Positions 1-10,536 of a DNA stretch of 64,000 bases are shown here, piece by piece. Source of the stretch: Albugo candida. Lineage: Eukaryota > Oomycota > Peronosporomycetes > Albuginales > Albuginaceae. Made by a program: the position numbers and the translations under genes. The notes beneath the pieces were generated by a model. The model was given only the letters and a program-made list of their open reading frames with translations, did no database searches and had not been told where the DNA came from. Every line of letters begins with the position of its first letter. Positions within the stretch are counted from its first letter, which is position 1. Where the stretch lies: positions 124,001 through 188,000 of the forward strand of contig CAJNAR010000005.1 of NCBI GenBank assembly GCA_905220665.1. Reading direction: 5' to 3'.

Positions 1-365
1 TAACTATTAAGTAAAAACCAGTCGCTTTCGAATTATATTATAGAGTAGTAGGAGAGGAGTCGTAGCGAGTATATGATGTATCAAGTAATTGTTCCCTGCT
101 CCAAAAAAGGCGCAGTGGTCCCGCACCCCATCCAGGTAGCTATCCCTCTATAAAAGTAGAACATTGAAGGTAAGGATTTAATCCTTAATTTTACTTTTTA
201 CTTGTGATCTGAAAAGATGGGATACAAGCCTATACAGCGAGAATAAATAGCTGTAAAAACCTCTTTGAAGTACACGCGGCATGAGGTTTCTGAGTGCCAA
301 GTGTGCCCTCACTGCCTTTTCATCACGTGCATTGATGCGGCCAGCAGTTTGTCCAGCTTGTGCTT
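1..365. other. 5' end, no gene recognised
   Basis: I see no conserved coding segment here. A short reading frame begins at an ATG at 281 in a different frame from the downstream gene and could act only as an upstream ORF; its product resembles nothing I know. Confidence 0.4.
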
Positions 366-1265
366 ATGTATCACTCATCAAATCGCCTCACACGACACAA
401 GCACAGCAAACCAATCAATACAATGCTTCCACTTCCACCATTCGCTTCTATCGAACGTCCGCATTGGTTGCCAGAGCGTTCCAATCAGCATGACACAAGC
501 ATCTCTGATCGACGCAGTTGTTTGCCAAGTCTTATTACTCCTCAAGCAAAAACGTTTAGAGATTACAATGAGATCAACTCTGATTCATCGCCACGGCAAC
601 TAAGACTGCACGAACTACTCAATGGAGAGAACAATTCCGCAGCCAGCATATCTCCAAAGGACAAGAAAGCCAGACTACCGTCCATTCAAAGCATTATGAA
701 ACGGGCCGAACTCATGTCGACGACACCAGTCTCATTGTCACAGTTTTATAGAAGTAATGAAAAGCTTGTTTACTCATCCGGATTTGGACATCGGAATCGT
801 ATGATGGACGGTCATGTAGCATGTGAAGCGTTAGCGGATTTGGCAATATCTCCGTTACATCGAAGCATTTCCAATTCAAGTGCAAGCACTGCGAGCTCAT
901 GTGGTTCATCGTTGATAGGCGATTTGACACCCCGAAAACGGGTGAGCAGTGGCAAGCTCTGTGGAATGAATGACTGCATCAAACGTGCTAAGGCAGGAGG
1001 CTTTTGCATCGCGCATGGTGGTGGATTACGCTGTTCAATGCCCAAATGTAACAAGCATGCTGTTAGCTTAGGACTTTGCATCAGTCACGGTGGCGGAAAA
1101 CGGTGCAAGACGGATGGGTGCCCCAACGCGTCTCGAAAGAACGGTCTATGTTGGAGTCATGGAGGGAAACGACTTTGCAAACGAGAGGGATGTACAAAAG
1201 GACCCAAAGTTGGCGGTTACTGTTGGTCGCACGGTGGAAAAGTGAAGATGAACAGCGCTCAATAG
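366..1265 (+). CDS. CX4C-X9-CX2H zinc-repeat protein (oomycete 'WRKY19-like')
   Basis: Intronless, 299 codons from the ATG at 366; an ATG at 423 is an equally plausible start. The first two thirds are Ser/Thr-rich and low in structure. The last 100 residues (about 195-295) carry four tandem units of the form C-x4-C-x9-C-x2-H followed by GGG or GGK, for example CGMNDC...CIAHGGG and CKREGC...CWSHGGK. Repeats of this kind are common in oomycete proteins that automatic pipelines call WRKY transcription factor 19, but no WRKYGQK heptad is present. The regular Cys/His spacing predicts zinc binding; a nuclear or nucleic-acid-binding role is inference only. Confidence 0.75.
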   Translation: MYHSSNRLTRHKHSKPINTMLPLPPFASIERPHWLPERSNQHDTSISDRRSCLPSLITPQAKTFRDYNEINSDSSPRQLRLHELLNGENNSAASISPKDKKARLPSIQSIMKRAELMSTTPVSLSQFYRSNEKLVYSSGFGHRNRMMDGHVACEALADLAISPLHRSISNSSASTASSCGSSLIGDLTPRKRVSSGKLCGMNDCIKRAKAGGFCIAHGGGLRCSMPKCNKHAVSLGLCISHGGGKRCKTDGCPNASRKNGLCWSHGGKRLCKREGCTKGPKVGGYCWSHGGKVKMNSAQ

Positions 1266-1522
1266 ACAATTGCTCGGAAGTGAAGCTACGGGATTGAAGG
1301 ATTTGAATCTGCGTTATATGAAGACACCAGAGATAGTATCATTTTTAGTAGTGTGTCGTGTTTATATTTGAAAATAGATTGATTCTATCTGTAAAAACCT
1401 TTTGCATACAGCGCGCTGTTCGAGTGTTGGATTGGAAGTGCTGTTAGCGAATCATCGTCTGATTCTTGGAGTATCAACCAATGGGATTATTTCTAATAGC
1501 AGCTTAACTTTCTAGTTCATCA

Positions 1523-2447
1523 ATGGACAAGGTTGGCGGCTATCACTCCATTGCTCTACCGCTGCATAACAGCTTATATTATCGATTTATTTATGTGAAA
1601 AAACACGATGATAGAGCGAGTCATAGTGAAATTCACAATCAGTTGGCGTCGAATAGGACAGTCCACGTTGTAAACCTTCCATATCAAGCCGGAGACGATT
1701 GGATCAAAGAATGTTTTAGTAAAGTTGGAATGGTTCAATCCATTCATCGCAATACCGCACAAAATGACCCAGCTGTATCACATTCGGCAGAGGTTAATAC
1801 AGATCAAGGCGCATGTTCGCTGATTAATTCTGCACACGTTGTTTTTCGATCGGAAAAAAGTGTTGCGACACTATTGTCGACATTCTTACTGGATCAATTG
1901 GCACCGCTGCCAACGAAATTAGGACTACAAGGTACGCTGTGCCGTCCTTTATAATAGAACGAGCAGCTCACATGATTGCAAACAGGTTACCTCGAGCAAT
2001 ACAGGCGCAAACGACCTGGTTTGGAGGCAATTAAAGAATTCACTGATAAATATATGGCAGAGTTTGACGCAAGAGAAGCAGCGGTAGGTTTTTTCGATGG
2101 TATTACTACGATCTTTGGGTGACATGAAATATCATCAGGAAATTGCCGATCGAAAGACGATGCAGCATCAAATTGATGAAGATGGCTTCCAGACAGTTGT
2201 CAACCCCAAGAGAAAAATTCCCATGGACTTAGATCGATTACCGAAGAAACAAAAGTCGAAAGAACTTCAAGACTTTTATCGATTCCAACTAAGAGAGAAA
2301 AAGCGGAATCGTACGTTACATATCTTTATCATCACATCCTTTGCTTGATCTCGTATTGTAGAACTAAAATCATTACGAGAGCGATTCGAGGAAGACTGCC
2401 AACAAATAGAGAAATTAAAGTGTGCCAATAAATTTCATCCTGAGTAA
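1523..2447 (+). CDS. RRP7: Ribosomal RNA-processing protein 7 (RRP7) homolog
   Basis: Four exons: 1523-1931, 1986-2083, 2139-2310 and 2362-2447, with introns of 50-55 nt, giving 254 residues (human RRP7A is about 280). The N-terminal half holds the degenerate RNA-recognition fold with VHVVNLPYQAGDDWIKECF. Exon 2 supplies GYLEQYRRKRPGLEAI, and exons 3-4 the diagnostic RRP7 C-terminal domain: EDGFQTVVNPKR, then KELQDFYRFQLREKKR and a final basic helix LKSLRERFEEDC. RRP7 family proteins act in the nucleolus in the small-subunit processome (UTP-C/CURI complex in yeast). All splice junctions keep frame and use GT..AG. Confidence 0.9.
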
Positions 2448-2640
2448 CACTCGTGCTTTCATTGCATTTTACAAAGTTGGCTGAATGTTGCTCAAGATGG
2501 CGTCTGTATTGCACGTTAAGTGCGCACAGTATTGCGTAGCGTTCATTGTCTTCTATTTCAAATGTTGTATGGAGGAGCTAGGTCTCACTTGATATGATAT
2601 GTACATGTTATAAAGCGTATTGTGGTAAAAGGATGGCATT

Positions 2641-3003
2641 CTAACCGAAAACATAGCTTGCGCACGTCTCATCGCCGCAATTATAATTCCAGCATAACCA
2701 ATCATGTTGCGCGTTGGAATGGTTGACACTGATATAACATAATATGTTCTGATCTCCTATTATCCTTCCATATATGATTACAAATTCAGGCTCTCTGTGA
2801 AAGACGTATGGAATCGATGAATCCCACTTTCGTGGACAAAGAGTGGACAATTCCCATCCTGCAATACAACGGTGACGTTGGCCATTGTATTTAAATGCAT
2901 CATCTACTTTGATTTCCTTGCATGAGCGACGGTGTGCTCTAATCCTTGAGTTTCGTCCTGTCTTTTGAACCTGGCGGAACTTTACTCTATTGACGAAACT
3001 CAT
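2641..3003 (-). CDS. Hypothetical open frame, 120 codons, unsupported by homology
   Basis: An uninterrupted frame runs from an ATG at 3003 to a stop at 2641, in the gap between RRP7 and the membrane protein at 3020, head-to-head with the latter (16 bp between start codons). The N-terminus is basic (many Arg/Lys in the first 35 residues) and the C-terminal half is Cys/Trp-rich. I do not recognise the family and cannot exclude a chance frame. Confidence 0.25.
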   Translation of the reverse strand: MSFVNRVKFRQVQKTGRNSRIRAHRRSCKEIKVDDAFKYNGQRHRCIAGWELSTLCPRKWDSSIPYVFHREPEFVIIYGRIIGDQNILCYISVNHSNAQHDWLCWNYNCGDETCASYVFG

Positions 3004-3019
3004 CCTCCATACACTAATT

Positions 3020-4015
3020 ATGTTCACTCATTTACGAGTATACGCAATGGCGCTTGGAGACTCTGATGAAGTATTTGGAGGCTTTTTTGGATTGAAGGAT
3101 TGGATTTGGTGGATTTTTGTCGCTGGTACAAGTATACTCATTTTGGCAATATTCAGCTACTTTACATGCTGTTCCAGAGCTAGACGAACTTCGGGTCGCC
3201 CAATGCGCGATAGACGGCCCAATGCACAGTATGCTAGAAGACTGGCGGACCAGTCAAATGATTGCAATGCCGTTGTCGAGCCATCAACACGAAGCAATCC
3301 AGAATCATACAGCAGATCAAATGCTTCTCATGGTTTTGTATTTCCGGTCGCTCCTAATGACCAAGCACCATTTCAACGTGGTCATTCAAACAGGACGATA
3401 AGTATCAGCGGTCTTGAGGGAAGGACTTCCTTTCTTCCGATATTGGAGGACCGCATTGGGAAGAGAGAATCACACTCACTGACACGTGTCACCCAATTGG
3501 ACTCGTCCAACACTTTTTACTCCTCCCAATATTCAGATGACTCACATTTCAGTCCCATCTCATCTCCACCCAACACATCTGATCCAGCTAGCAAGCGAAA
3601 GTCTGCACGAAGTAGTTCGAAGCTCTCATTGCTAGGGAACGTCCATTGTGGGCTTACAACGACACTCGGAGATCGCATTAGCACGTTACGCGCTGCGTAC
3701 TTTAATGGCACTCACTCAACATGTCCAACAGAATTTTCTCGATCAGGTTCCAGATCTTTTGATGAAGAACTCAAAGCAGTTAAAGAGCTCACTTCATCAC
3801 GAACAAAAGCCTTAGAATTGCTACTAGAAGAAGTGAGTGATTTTGAAAGTAAGCAACAAAGTGGATCGACAGCCACACCTTCTCCTGCAATTGGCGATTT
3901 TACCAACACGGTAAATGGAAATAGAAAGCAACACCCAACGAATGTGGAGGCAGAACTTATAACAGTTGTTTCAAGTTACGACGAAGACTTGGATCACTTT
4001 GACATCATATTATGA
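3020..4015 (+). CDS. Single-pass membrane protein, Ser-rich, function unknown
   Basis: 331 residues from the ATG at 3020 (next ATG at 3047). A very hydrophobic segment at about residues 27-47 (WIWWIFVAGTSILILAIFSYF) is followed at once by CCSRARR, a Cys pair and basic cluster typical of a membrane-cytosol boundary, so one transmembrane helix with a cytosolic C-terminus is predicted. The remaining 280 residues are Ser/Thr/Asn-rich and largely disordered in appearance, with a short acidic/Lys-rich helical stretch (about 250-285, DEELKAVKEL...LELLLEEVSDFE) and an acidic tail. No enzymatic motif is visible and I do not recognise the family. Confidence 0.65.
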   Translation: MFTHLRVYAMALGDSDEVFGGFFGLKDWIWWIFVAGTSILILAIFSYFTCCSRARRTSGRPMRDRRPNAQYARRLADQSNDCNAVVEPSTRSNPESYSRSNASHGFVFPVAPNDQAPFQRGHSNRTISISGLEGRTSFLPILEDRIGKRESHSLTRVTQLDSSNTFYSSQYSDDSHFSPISSPPNTSDPASKRKSARSSSKLSLLGNVHCGLTTTLGDRISTLRAAYFNGTHSTCPTEFSRSGSRSFDEELKAVKELTSSRTKALELLLEEVSDFESKQQSGSTATPSPAIGDFTNTVNGNRKQHPTNVEAELITVVSSYDEDLDHFDIIL

Positions 4016-4029
4016 TTATTGATAAAAAA

Positions 4030-5020
4030 TCACCACCACGAATTTTTAAAAGCTGATGCGGTTCTTCGCGAAATAGTTTGGTTGGTTGCGTTGGAATCGA
4101 GCAACGTCGAGTCACAGCGAAGAGAGACTGCTTTGGGTGTGTATGATGCGATTTGACCTGCAAACTCAATCACTTGATTCAAGTATTGAGAAAATCCATG
4201 AAGATCAATTGACAAAGATGGGACAGCCATCTACTCAGAGCTCTTCAATATTTCAGTAGAAATGTGAAATTAAATTGCACCGATTCTAGTATTTTTTGTG
4301 GAAGATCATTATATGTCGCTGGTCGTTTTGTTGGTGCTCCAATGCGATCCTTTTTATTGGCTAGGATGAGTTTGGGCATGGCTGCAAACTATCAAGACCC
4401 GTGATAAGAGTCGGATACATTCAGATACATCATATTCAGATACATCATACCAGAGATTTATCGTTTGCGTGTTGAGAATAAGTAGCAGCAACCACTCCGC
4501 CATTTGTTTGCTGTTCCGACGCAATCTCACTACAAACCCATCCGGATGATTGTGATGTATATGCATATAGACAAACTTACGTACCGCAACCAATCGCGAA
4601 GATGTCGATAGGATTTAGTATTGCTCAAATCTTGTACCAATATGATACCTTGACGATACATTCATCTAGTTATCGTAGCGACCGTAATGTCTTCTCGACT
4701 GACCATGAACACCATGGTAGAAGACCTTTCGGCTTTGCTTGTAAGTTGGATGGCCACTGACATCAACAAACTCTATAAAGTAATTGAAGTGCTCGCCCCG
4801 TTGATTAGTGTGCGTATGCATCTATACAAAGTATGTACTATCAATGCACAGCTATCCTTGCAGTATTAATACGCACCAAGACGTGCTGCTCGCACCCCGT
4901 AGTCCAATGATGTGGATGCGCCATGACATCTTCACTCACGTTGCAGAGTTTTTTCAATAAAGTAGTCTTACCCGCTCCTGAGTCACCCACAACTAAAATG
5001 CGCACACTCGGTATCTCCAT
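4030..5020 (-). CDS. RABL3: RABL3-like small GTPase
   Basis: Six exons on the minus strand: 5020-4873, 4772-4704, 4648-4585, 4529-4451, 4388-4281 and 4230-4030, joined by 50-100 nt introns, giving 222 residues (human RABL3 236). Exon 1 carries the P-loop GDSGAGKT and the RABL3-type HHWTTGCEQHVLV. Exon 2 gives FVDVSGHPTYKQSRKVFY, with a DxxG switch II. Exon 3 gives GIILVQDLSNTKSYRHLRDWL, and exon 5 LILANKKDRIG, the NKxD-type guanine-specificity motif. RABL3 lacks a C-terminal prenylation site and none is seen here. The start at 5020 is chosen because the family begins just before the P-loop; in-frame codons continue upstream to 5113. The last intron (4231-4280) is the least certain. Confidence 0.85.
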
Positions 5021-5530
5021 ATTGATGCCAATTGGTTGTTTATAGTCTTGCCACATAAACAAGCCTCGATAGTAGCTTGCGTTCCATATAACAGTTACAA
5101 ATGATACCGCCACAAGCGCTGCTTATGGACATCGCATCACTAGTAGCAAGGAACAGTCTGCAGCAAATGGTATGAAAGCAGTCATTCCTTACATGTCGAC
5201 TGCATCACTAAGCTATCTAAAGGACGAAAAGGCGATTAATTGAGCGGCAGAGGCGAGTGAGCAGCAAATGACTCTAACTCGCCTTGTAGTGCCTGCTTCG
5301 ATATGCGCAGGGAACAAGTATTGCTTTGTGTCAAACACCATTCATGAAATTCGACGCTCTTGGTAGATGGCACTACTATTAAGTTGCTTGTTCTATCAAC
5401 TTTTGTCAACATTCGATATTGCAGCCTATTACTGACAAAGTGATTGATTTTTCTAGCAATATTTCGATTTGTAATTAATTTTCTCAATCAATAATTCTGT
5501 CAACAATCAATTTCTCTTCATTTCCACACT
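5021..5530. other. Intergenic, one short frame of unknown status
   Basis: Between the RABL3-like gene and the bZIP gene there is one minus-strand frame of 58 codons from an ATG at 5412 to 5236 (ending ...ESFAAHSPLPLN). It has no recognisable domain and may be chance or an exon of a small unknown gene. Confidence 0.3.
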
Positions 5531-7037
5531 TTATCGCTCCCCGTGATTAATTTTCACTTCCCTCAAATCTCCTAAACGTGTGCTGCATATTATACCCCGA
5601 GATCCTACACGAGCACTTGTTTCGGCGCGAAAATAACTTCCATTTGCCATTTTGATACGAAAAGTAACTACATATCACAAAACCACATTCAATAATCGAT
5701 CAGCCACTTTTTTTGTGCAACCAAAAAGACCAGTCAACAAAAACTCACAAATGGTAAAGTCCCTCGGGCCTGATAACGCTTCAAAATGTCTCGAGACGTC
5801 CGGAAGATCACCCTATACGATCATTGCAAAATACGTTTCTTTTAATTTTGTGCGTTTCAATCAGCAAGAGACGTTTTACCGAGTGAACAAAGTCTAGGAA
5901 ACTGCTGTGACCGATCACAATACTCTCCATTTCATAACCCAACAGTCGCGCGTAGGCAGTAGATCTGTATGTAAAAATGTATCCTGGGATTTCGGTACTC
6001 AGCAGTGCAATAAGATCGCAGCATTGCTCGCATAACTCCTGATATATATGTAATTGCTGTACTTCTTGTTTTAAGTTCTCCACAAATTCTTTTTTCCGTA
6101 AACGGGATTTTCTAGAATGATCACGATTCCGCTCACGACTTTTTTCTTCTTTCAATAAAGCGGCCTTTTCTTCTTCCTTCATGACGGCGTATCGTTGATG
6201 TGCATGGACATTATTCTTCAGCATTGCATTGAGTACTTCAGGTGAAAGTGTTTGTGACCCAAGCTCGTGCTGATGTAGCCAACGATGATGTGGATTATTG
6301 GTCGGACCGAATGGTTGAGATGGTGCAAGCAATCCATTCATTGCAGAGGTATTCGTATGGGGAGTGGAAAGCACTCCTGGCACATTGCCAGCCAGTCCTA
6401 AATGTGCTATTTTGTTTTCGGTAGGGTGCTGTAATGTGAACAAATTACTGCTTGCCGTGACAGATGGCTGGTTGGGATTATATAATCCTCCGCTACCATT
6501 TAATCCTGCAGAAGCGTATTCGACAGTGCTTGATTGACCGTATGTCGCCGTCGAGGCATTACTGTTTCCGAAAAGATTCGATGACGCTCCACCCAAACCA
6601 CTTCCAATTCCAGCTGGTAATGTCATAGATGTTGCATTGTTCGACGAAGGTGTGTCACGAGGTCGACAAAGGCTTTCTAAGTATTGAGCATTGGCTTGTA
6701 TTTTTGCCAATTCCGATGATGAAGGCTGATGCTCTGCTGATTGAGAATAATAAGGACCATTGTGTTCATTAGTACTTGGATGTACACCATTAGTGTCCAA
6801 CGTGATTCCCATCAAAGCCGCATACTCTTCCACGGACTGAAAGTTCCCGGGTGTTTCCGCCGAGGCATTCGAGACGCCAGGTACCAGTGAAGCAGAAAAA
6901 TGACTGTGACTGCCGTTGGAGGAAATGTTTGCACGATGTGGAAAATCAGACACCATTTCCATGTCCAAAGCACCTAAATCTTCATCTTCTAAAGACATGT
7001 CGACATCATTGGTCTGATTTGGTCTTCCAAAACTCAT
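5531..7037 (-). CDS. bZIP transcription factor with C-terminal PAS-like region
   Basis: Three exons, 7037-5880, 5812-5749 and 5667-5531, give 452 residues. The first 280 residues are Asn/Ser/Gly-rich. The bZIP region follows: KEEKSRERNRDHSRKSRLRKK then heptads VENLKQEVQQLHIYQEL. The invariant Asn and Arg of the basic region (N-x7-R) are present, but the usual Ala pair after N-x-x is His-Ser (NRDHS). After the zipper, GYIFTYRSTAYARLLGYEME, FLDFVHSGDLPDVSRHFEAL and FRIKMANGSYFRAE are a PAS-like fold split over the two introns; the second intron uses a perfect GTGAGT donor. The bZIP-plus-PAS combination is characteristic of oomycetes. Expected role: nuclear DNA-binding regulator, with the PAS part possibly sensing a ligand (inference). 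Confidence 0.85.
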
Positions 7038-7549
7038 CGTATCGATAATATTATTTCTCAGTGACAGGATAAGTAGTATTACTTATAATGCAGCAAGTTA
7101 AAAATAGCAACAGTGTTGATTGCCCAAGAAAAAAAGAATGAGCTCAAATGTGGTACGTTAGCGGTGGGAAACAAAATATTATCACATGGATCCTAAGTGC
7201 GCCTTGGCAAGAACGTACTTTCGCGTTCATCCCTAACATATTCAACTCTTAACGGCCATCGGGTGATGCAATGGTCTTGAATTGGTATAGAGCACCGTGC
7301 GTCTTATCACGTAAGAAATATTTATTTCGGATACATTGCTCAAGATAAACCTCAGCCGTATAGAACGAAAATCATTCTGTAGATCTCGAAGCCGTCTCAC
7401 TCTCTCGCACCCTCTAAGCAGCTGCTCAGAACCTTTAAAATAAACTGCTTATGATCTATCCAATTTCGTTCCAACCGTCACTATTCGTTAATTGTCAACA
7501 CTTATGCTACATATAGAATCACTCTTGTTCAAGTCGATCAATTGATTAA
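7038..7549. other. Shared divergent upstream region
   Basis: A 512-bp interval separates the start codons of the divergent bZIP and Arb2-kinase genes. I see no coding signal; it presumably holds both promoters, but no specific motif can be asserted. Confidence 0.4.
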
Positions 7550-10510
7550 ATGATCCTCTTAGACTTTGAGGCTCTCCAAAACTTACCACGACAAGAGATT
7601 CTGCCAATTGACCAAATCCATTTGTATTCTGATGTTGGAGGGCATGCATCGGACTTCACAAAGAGCACAAGCTCCATGTCTTCATCCAGTCAGTCATTCG
7701 CACTCCAGCCTAGAGTAGCTCGTCGGTACGAGTTTTATACGCCTACTTTATCTGAAGAGAGCTTGGACACCCGAGATGAAGCTTCTGTCTTTTCTCCAAC
7801 TCAGGAGCAGCGGGTAGAGATTCCCCGTCGTCGGAGGTGATAAAACAATAAACTCTATATGCCTGTACACATCATCCATCAAACAATTTTGTTGCTTCGT
7901 AGGCAAAGGTTACGTACAATCAGCGCCGGCGAATTAGGTGTGATTATTGAGGACAAGGAGAATCATACGCCCCTGAAGTCGATTTTTTCACCTGAGTTCT
8001 CGTCCAAATTCGTGCTCAATTCGGAAGGTCGTGTGTGTGATGGACACACAAATCAACTAGTGAGCAAGGAAATGATACGAGCTCATGGTGAAGTAATTGT
8101 CGCAGCCTTGATTACTTACGTGCACACCCAAATGTTGCAGGAGTATCTTTTTGTTGAGCAGGTAATTCCAGCGCTTGACTATGATGTGGAGCGTGTGCCA
8201 TTTACTTCGTCTTGTGGAATTATGGAGTCGGTTATCAGCAATACCAAGATGATAGTTGGCTCTCAATTCAGCGACATGTCAGCTTCTATTTGCTCTACGA
8301 CTGATGGATTCCGTACAATGATTGACACCTCTGTCCCACGTTGTGTCTTTCATACATCAGCTGATTACAGTGTAGCCGAAAAGCTGCTTGTATTTGTTTG
8401 CAGCTCGCGAGGATTGAGTTGTGGAATCTGGAGTCGCTCGATCATGCTGAATGATGGAGTGAATACCGGCTCGATGATCCCTTATTTCCAACAAGCACTG
8501 GCACTTGGGTATGGTGTCCTGGTCATGAATCCCAACATGAATGCACAAATGATGATTGATAAAAATGGAAACCATTCCAAAGTTGCTATTGAAGGTTCTT
8601 CGACTCAGGAAGAACATGTGGAACACGTCTGGCAAAATTATATATTTCCATCAGCGGCACAAAAGATTCATTTTATTGCTTACGGTTATGGTGGGCAACT
8701 GGTAACTGATCTGATTAACAAATATTTTCACGAATTGAAAAATCGGCTAGGAAACGTGGCATTGATCGAATCAAATCACAAGATAGATGTAAAATGGTCT
8801 TCATTTTCTCAGCGATTTTTCTCCGAGCATAGTATTTGCTGGCGACAGAGTCAGCATATGTTGATAAATTCTGTTTTATCACGAGGGAGTCATCCTTCAG
8901 ATGGAAACGAAAGCGTGACCAGAGGGATACGGAATACGATAAATATCTCAGAAATGCTAGAGACTCGTGAGACTCGTCAATCTAAATTACAGAACGGGAT
9001 TTTGTATCGAGGTCCTGCAGCTAATTCAGGTGGCTATCCAGCCACGAATGGTATGAACAGCATTGGATGTTTGTGCTTATCGGCTGGATCATCGGCAAAA
9101 AATGGTGGCGTCATGAATCCAGCGTATACGACCCATATAGTGCGAGAAGCGGTTTTTGAGTTTTTGGCAGCTCCAAGTACGTACGAGTATGAGCATCAGA
9201 TATCTCGCAAAGTACGGTTGCGACGTCGTATTAGTGAGAAGATTGGGCTGAATGGGCCAGGCGACCGCAAAAATGCTCGATCATCGCAATCAAATTCAGC
9301 GGCATTTTTGGGTCTCAGCCAAAGAAAGTCGTGCACCGGAAATACAGATCAATCCATTGAGAGGATCGGCATCGATGATTTCGATTTATTGCATGTAGTT
9401 GGACGGGGCGCGTTCGGAAAAGTAATGTTAGTTCGCCGAAAATCAGAATTTGTCCATAGCAGAGATACATCGATGAAGAAAAAAAGCAAATTCGGATTCC
9501 TGCAGACGCTCACGAATGGATTCACGGGTCAAGGTTTCGTTACAAAGGATTCGCAAGACAGATATCAGAAAAACGAGATGTCTGAAAACGGGCGCGTCTA
9601 TGCGATGAAAGTGATACAAAAATCTGCTGTGTTCAAAAAAAGGCAAGTTGAACATACCAAGTCCGAACGTCGAATCTTACAAAGCATAAATCACCCTTTC
9701 ATTGTACAACTGCGATACGCGTTTCAAACGCGAACAAAGTTGTATTTTGTCATGGATTACTATCAAGGTGGCAGTCTGAATTTCCACCTGACAAGCTTAA
9801 AGGTATTCACCGAGGCCATGACCAGATTCTATGCCGCGCAATTGGTCCTTGCAATCTCTCATTTACACACATATAACATCGTGTATCGTGATTTGAAACC
9901 CGACAATATTCTTATGGATGAGGAAGGATATCTGGCTTTGGCAGATTTTGGGTTATCTCAAGATCGTTATGATCCAAAAGGAGGTCTTCTCACATTCTGT
10001 GGCACAGCAGAGTACATTGCACCTGAACTTATTCGTCGAATACCTTATGGAAAGTCTGTGGACTATTGGAGTTTGGGGATTCTCATTTTTGAGATGCTGG
10101 CTGGGTTCACACCATTTTTCCATTATAATCGGCAGCACAATTTCAGAAATATTCTAGACCTCCCATTACAATTTCCACCGACATTTTCCGATGACGTGAA
10201 ATCTCTCTTGCGTGCTTTGCTCGTCAGAGACCCAAGCAAACGACTCGGTTCCGGGCAGTGTGGTGTTCAGGAGATCAAAGATTACGCGTTCTTCTCTAGT
10301 ATTGACTGGGAGCAACTATACAAGCGCCAAATTCGAGCACCTTACCAACCACGTGTGCGCGAAATGGAGGATGTCTCAAATGTGCCTGTTGTTTTCAAAC
10401 ACGAGGAAGCTAGGGATTCCGTATCGAGCGAGGTCGATGAAGCAAGCCATCAGGTGTTCGACGGTTTTACGTACATAGATCCGTGGCAATCGCAAGAAAT
10501 AAGGGTGTGA
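7550..10510 (+). CDS. Arb2-like/AGC protein kinase fusion
   Basis: Two exons, 7550-7836 and 7903-10510, joined by a 66-nt intron, encode 964 residues. Residues about 235-400 resemble the Arb2/FAM172 alpha/beta-hydrolase-like domain: GYGVLVMNPNMN, then EHVEHVWQNYIFPSA, then IHFIAYGYGGQL and ALIESNHKID; the nucleophile position is Gly-Tyr-Gly-Gly, so no classical Ser hydrolase is predicted. Residues about 584-895 are an AGC kinase: GRGAFGKV loop, Lys665 in YAMKVIQK, a 45-residue insert between strand 2 and the Lys, YRDLKPDN (Asp759), ADFGLSQ, and TFCGTAEYIAPE activation loop. The tail holds a hydrophobic motif FDGFTY. All catalytic residues are present, so activity is expected. Which pathway it serves is unknown. 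Confidence 0.88.
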
Positions 10511-10536
10511 ATCCAGTCTATGTACTCAATAATCTT

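Noticed and set aside
281..493. Plus-strand 70-codon frame with a basic, Ala/Ser-rich start like a targeting peptide
   Set aside because: Overlaps the zinc-repeat gene in another frame and shows no conserved motif.
5652..5897. Plus-strand 81-codon frame opposite the bZIP gene
   Set aside because: It is antisense to the PAS-coding exons once the bZIP introns are placed.
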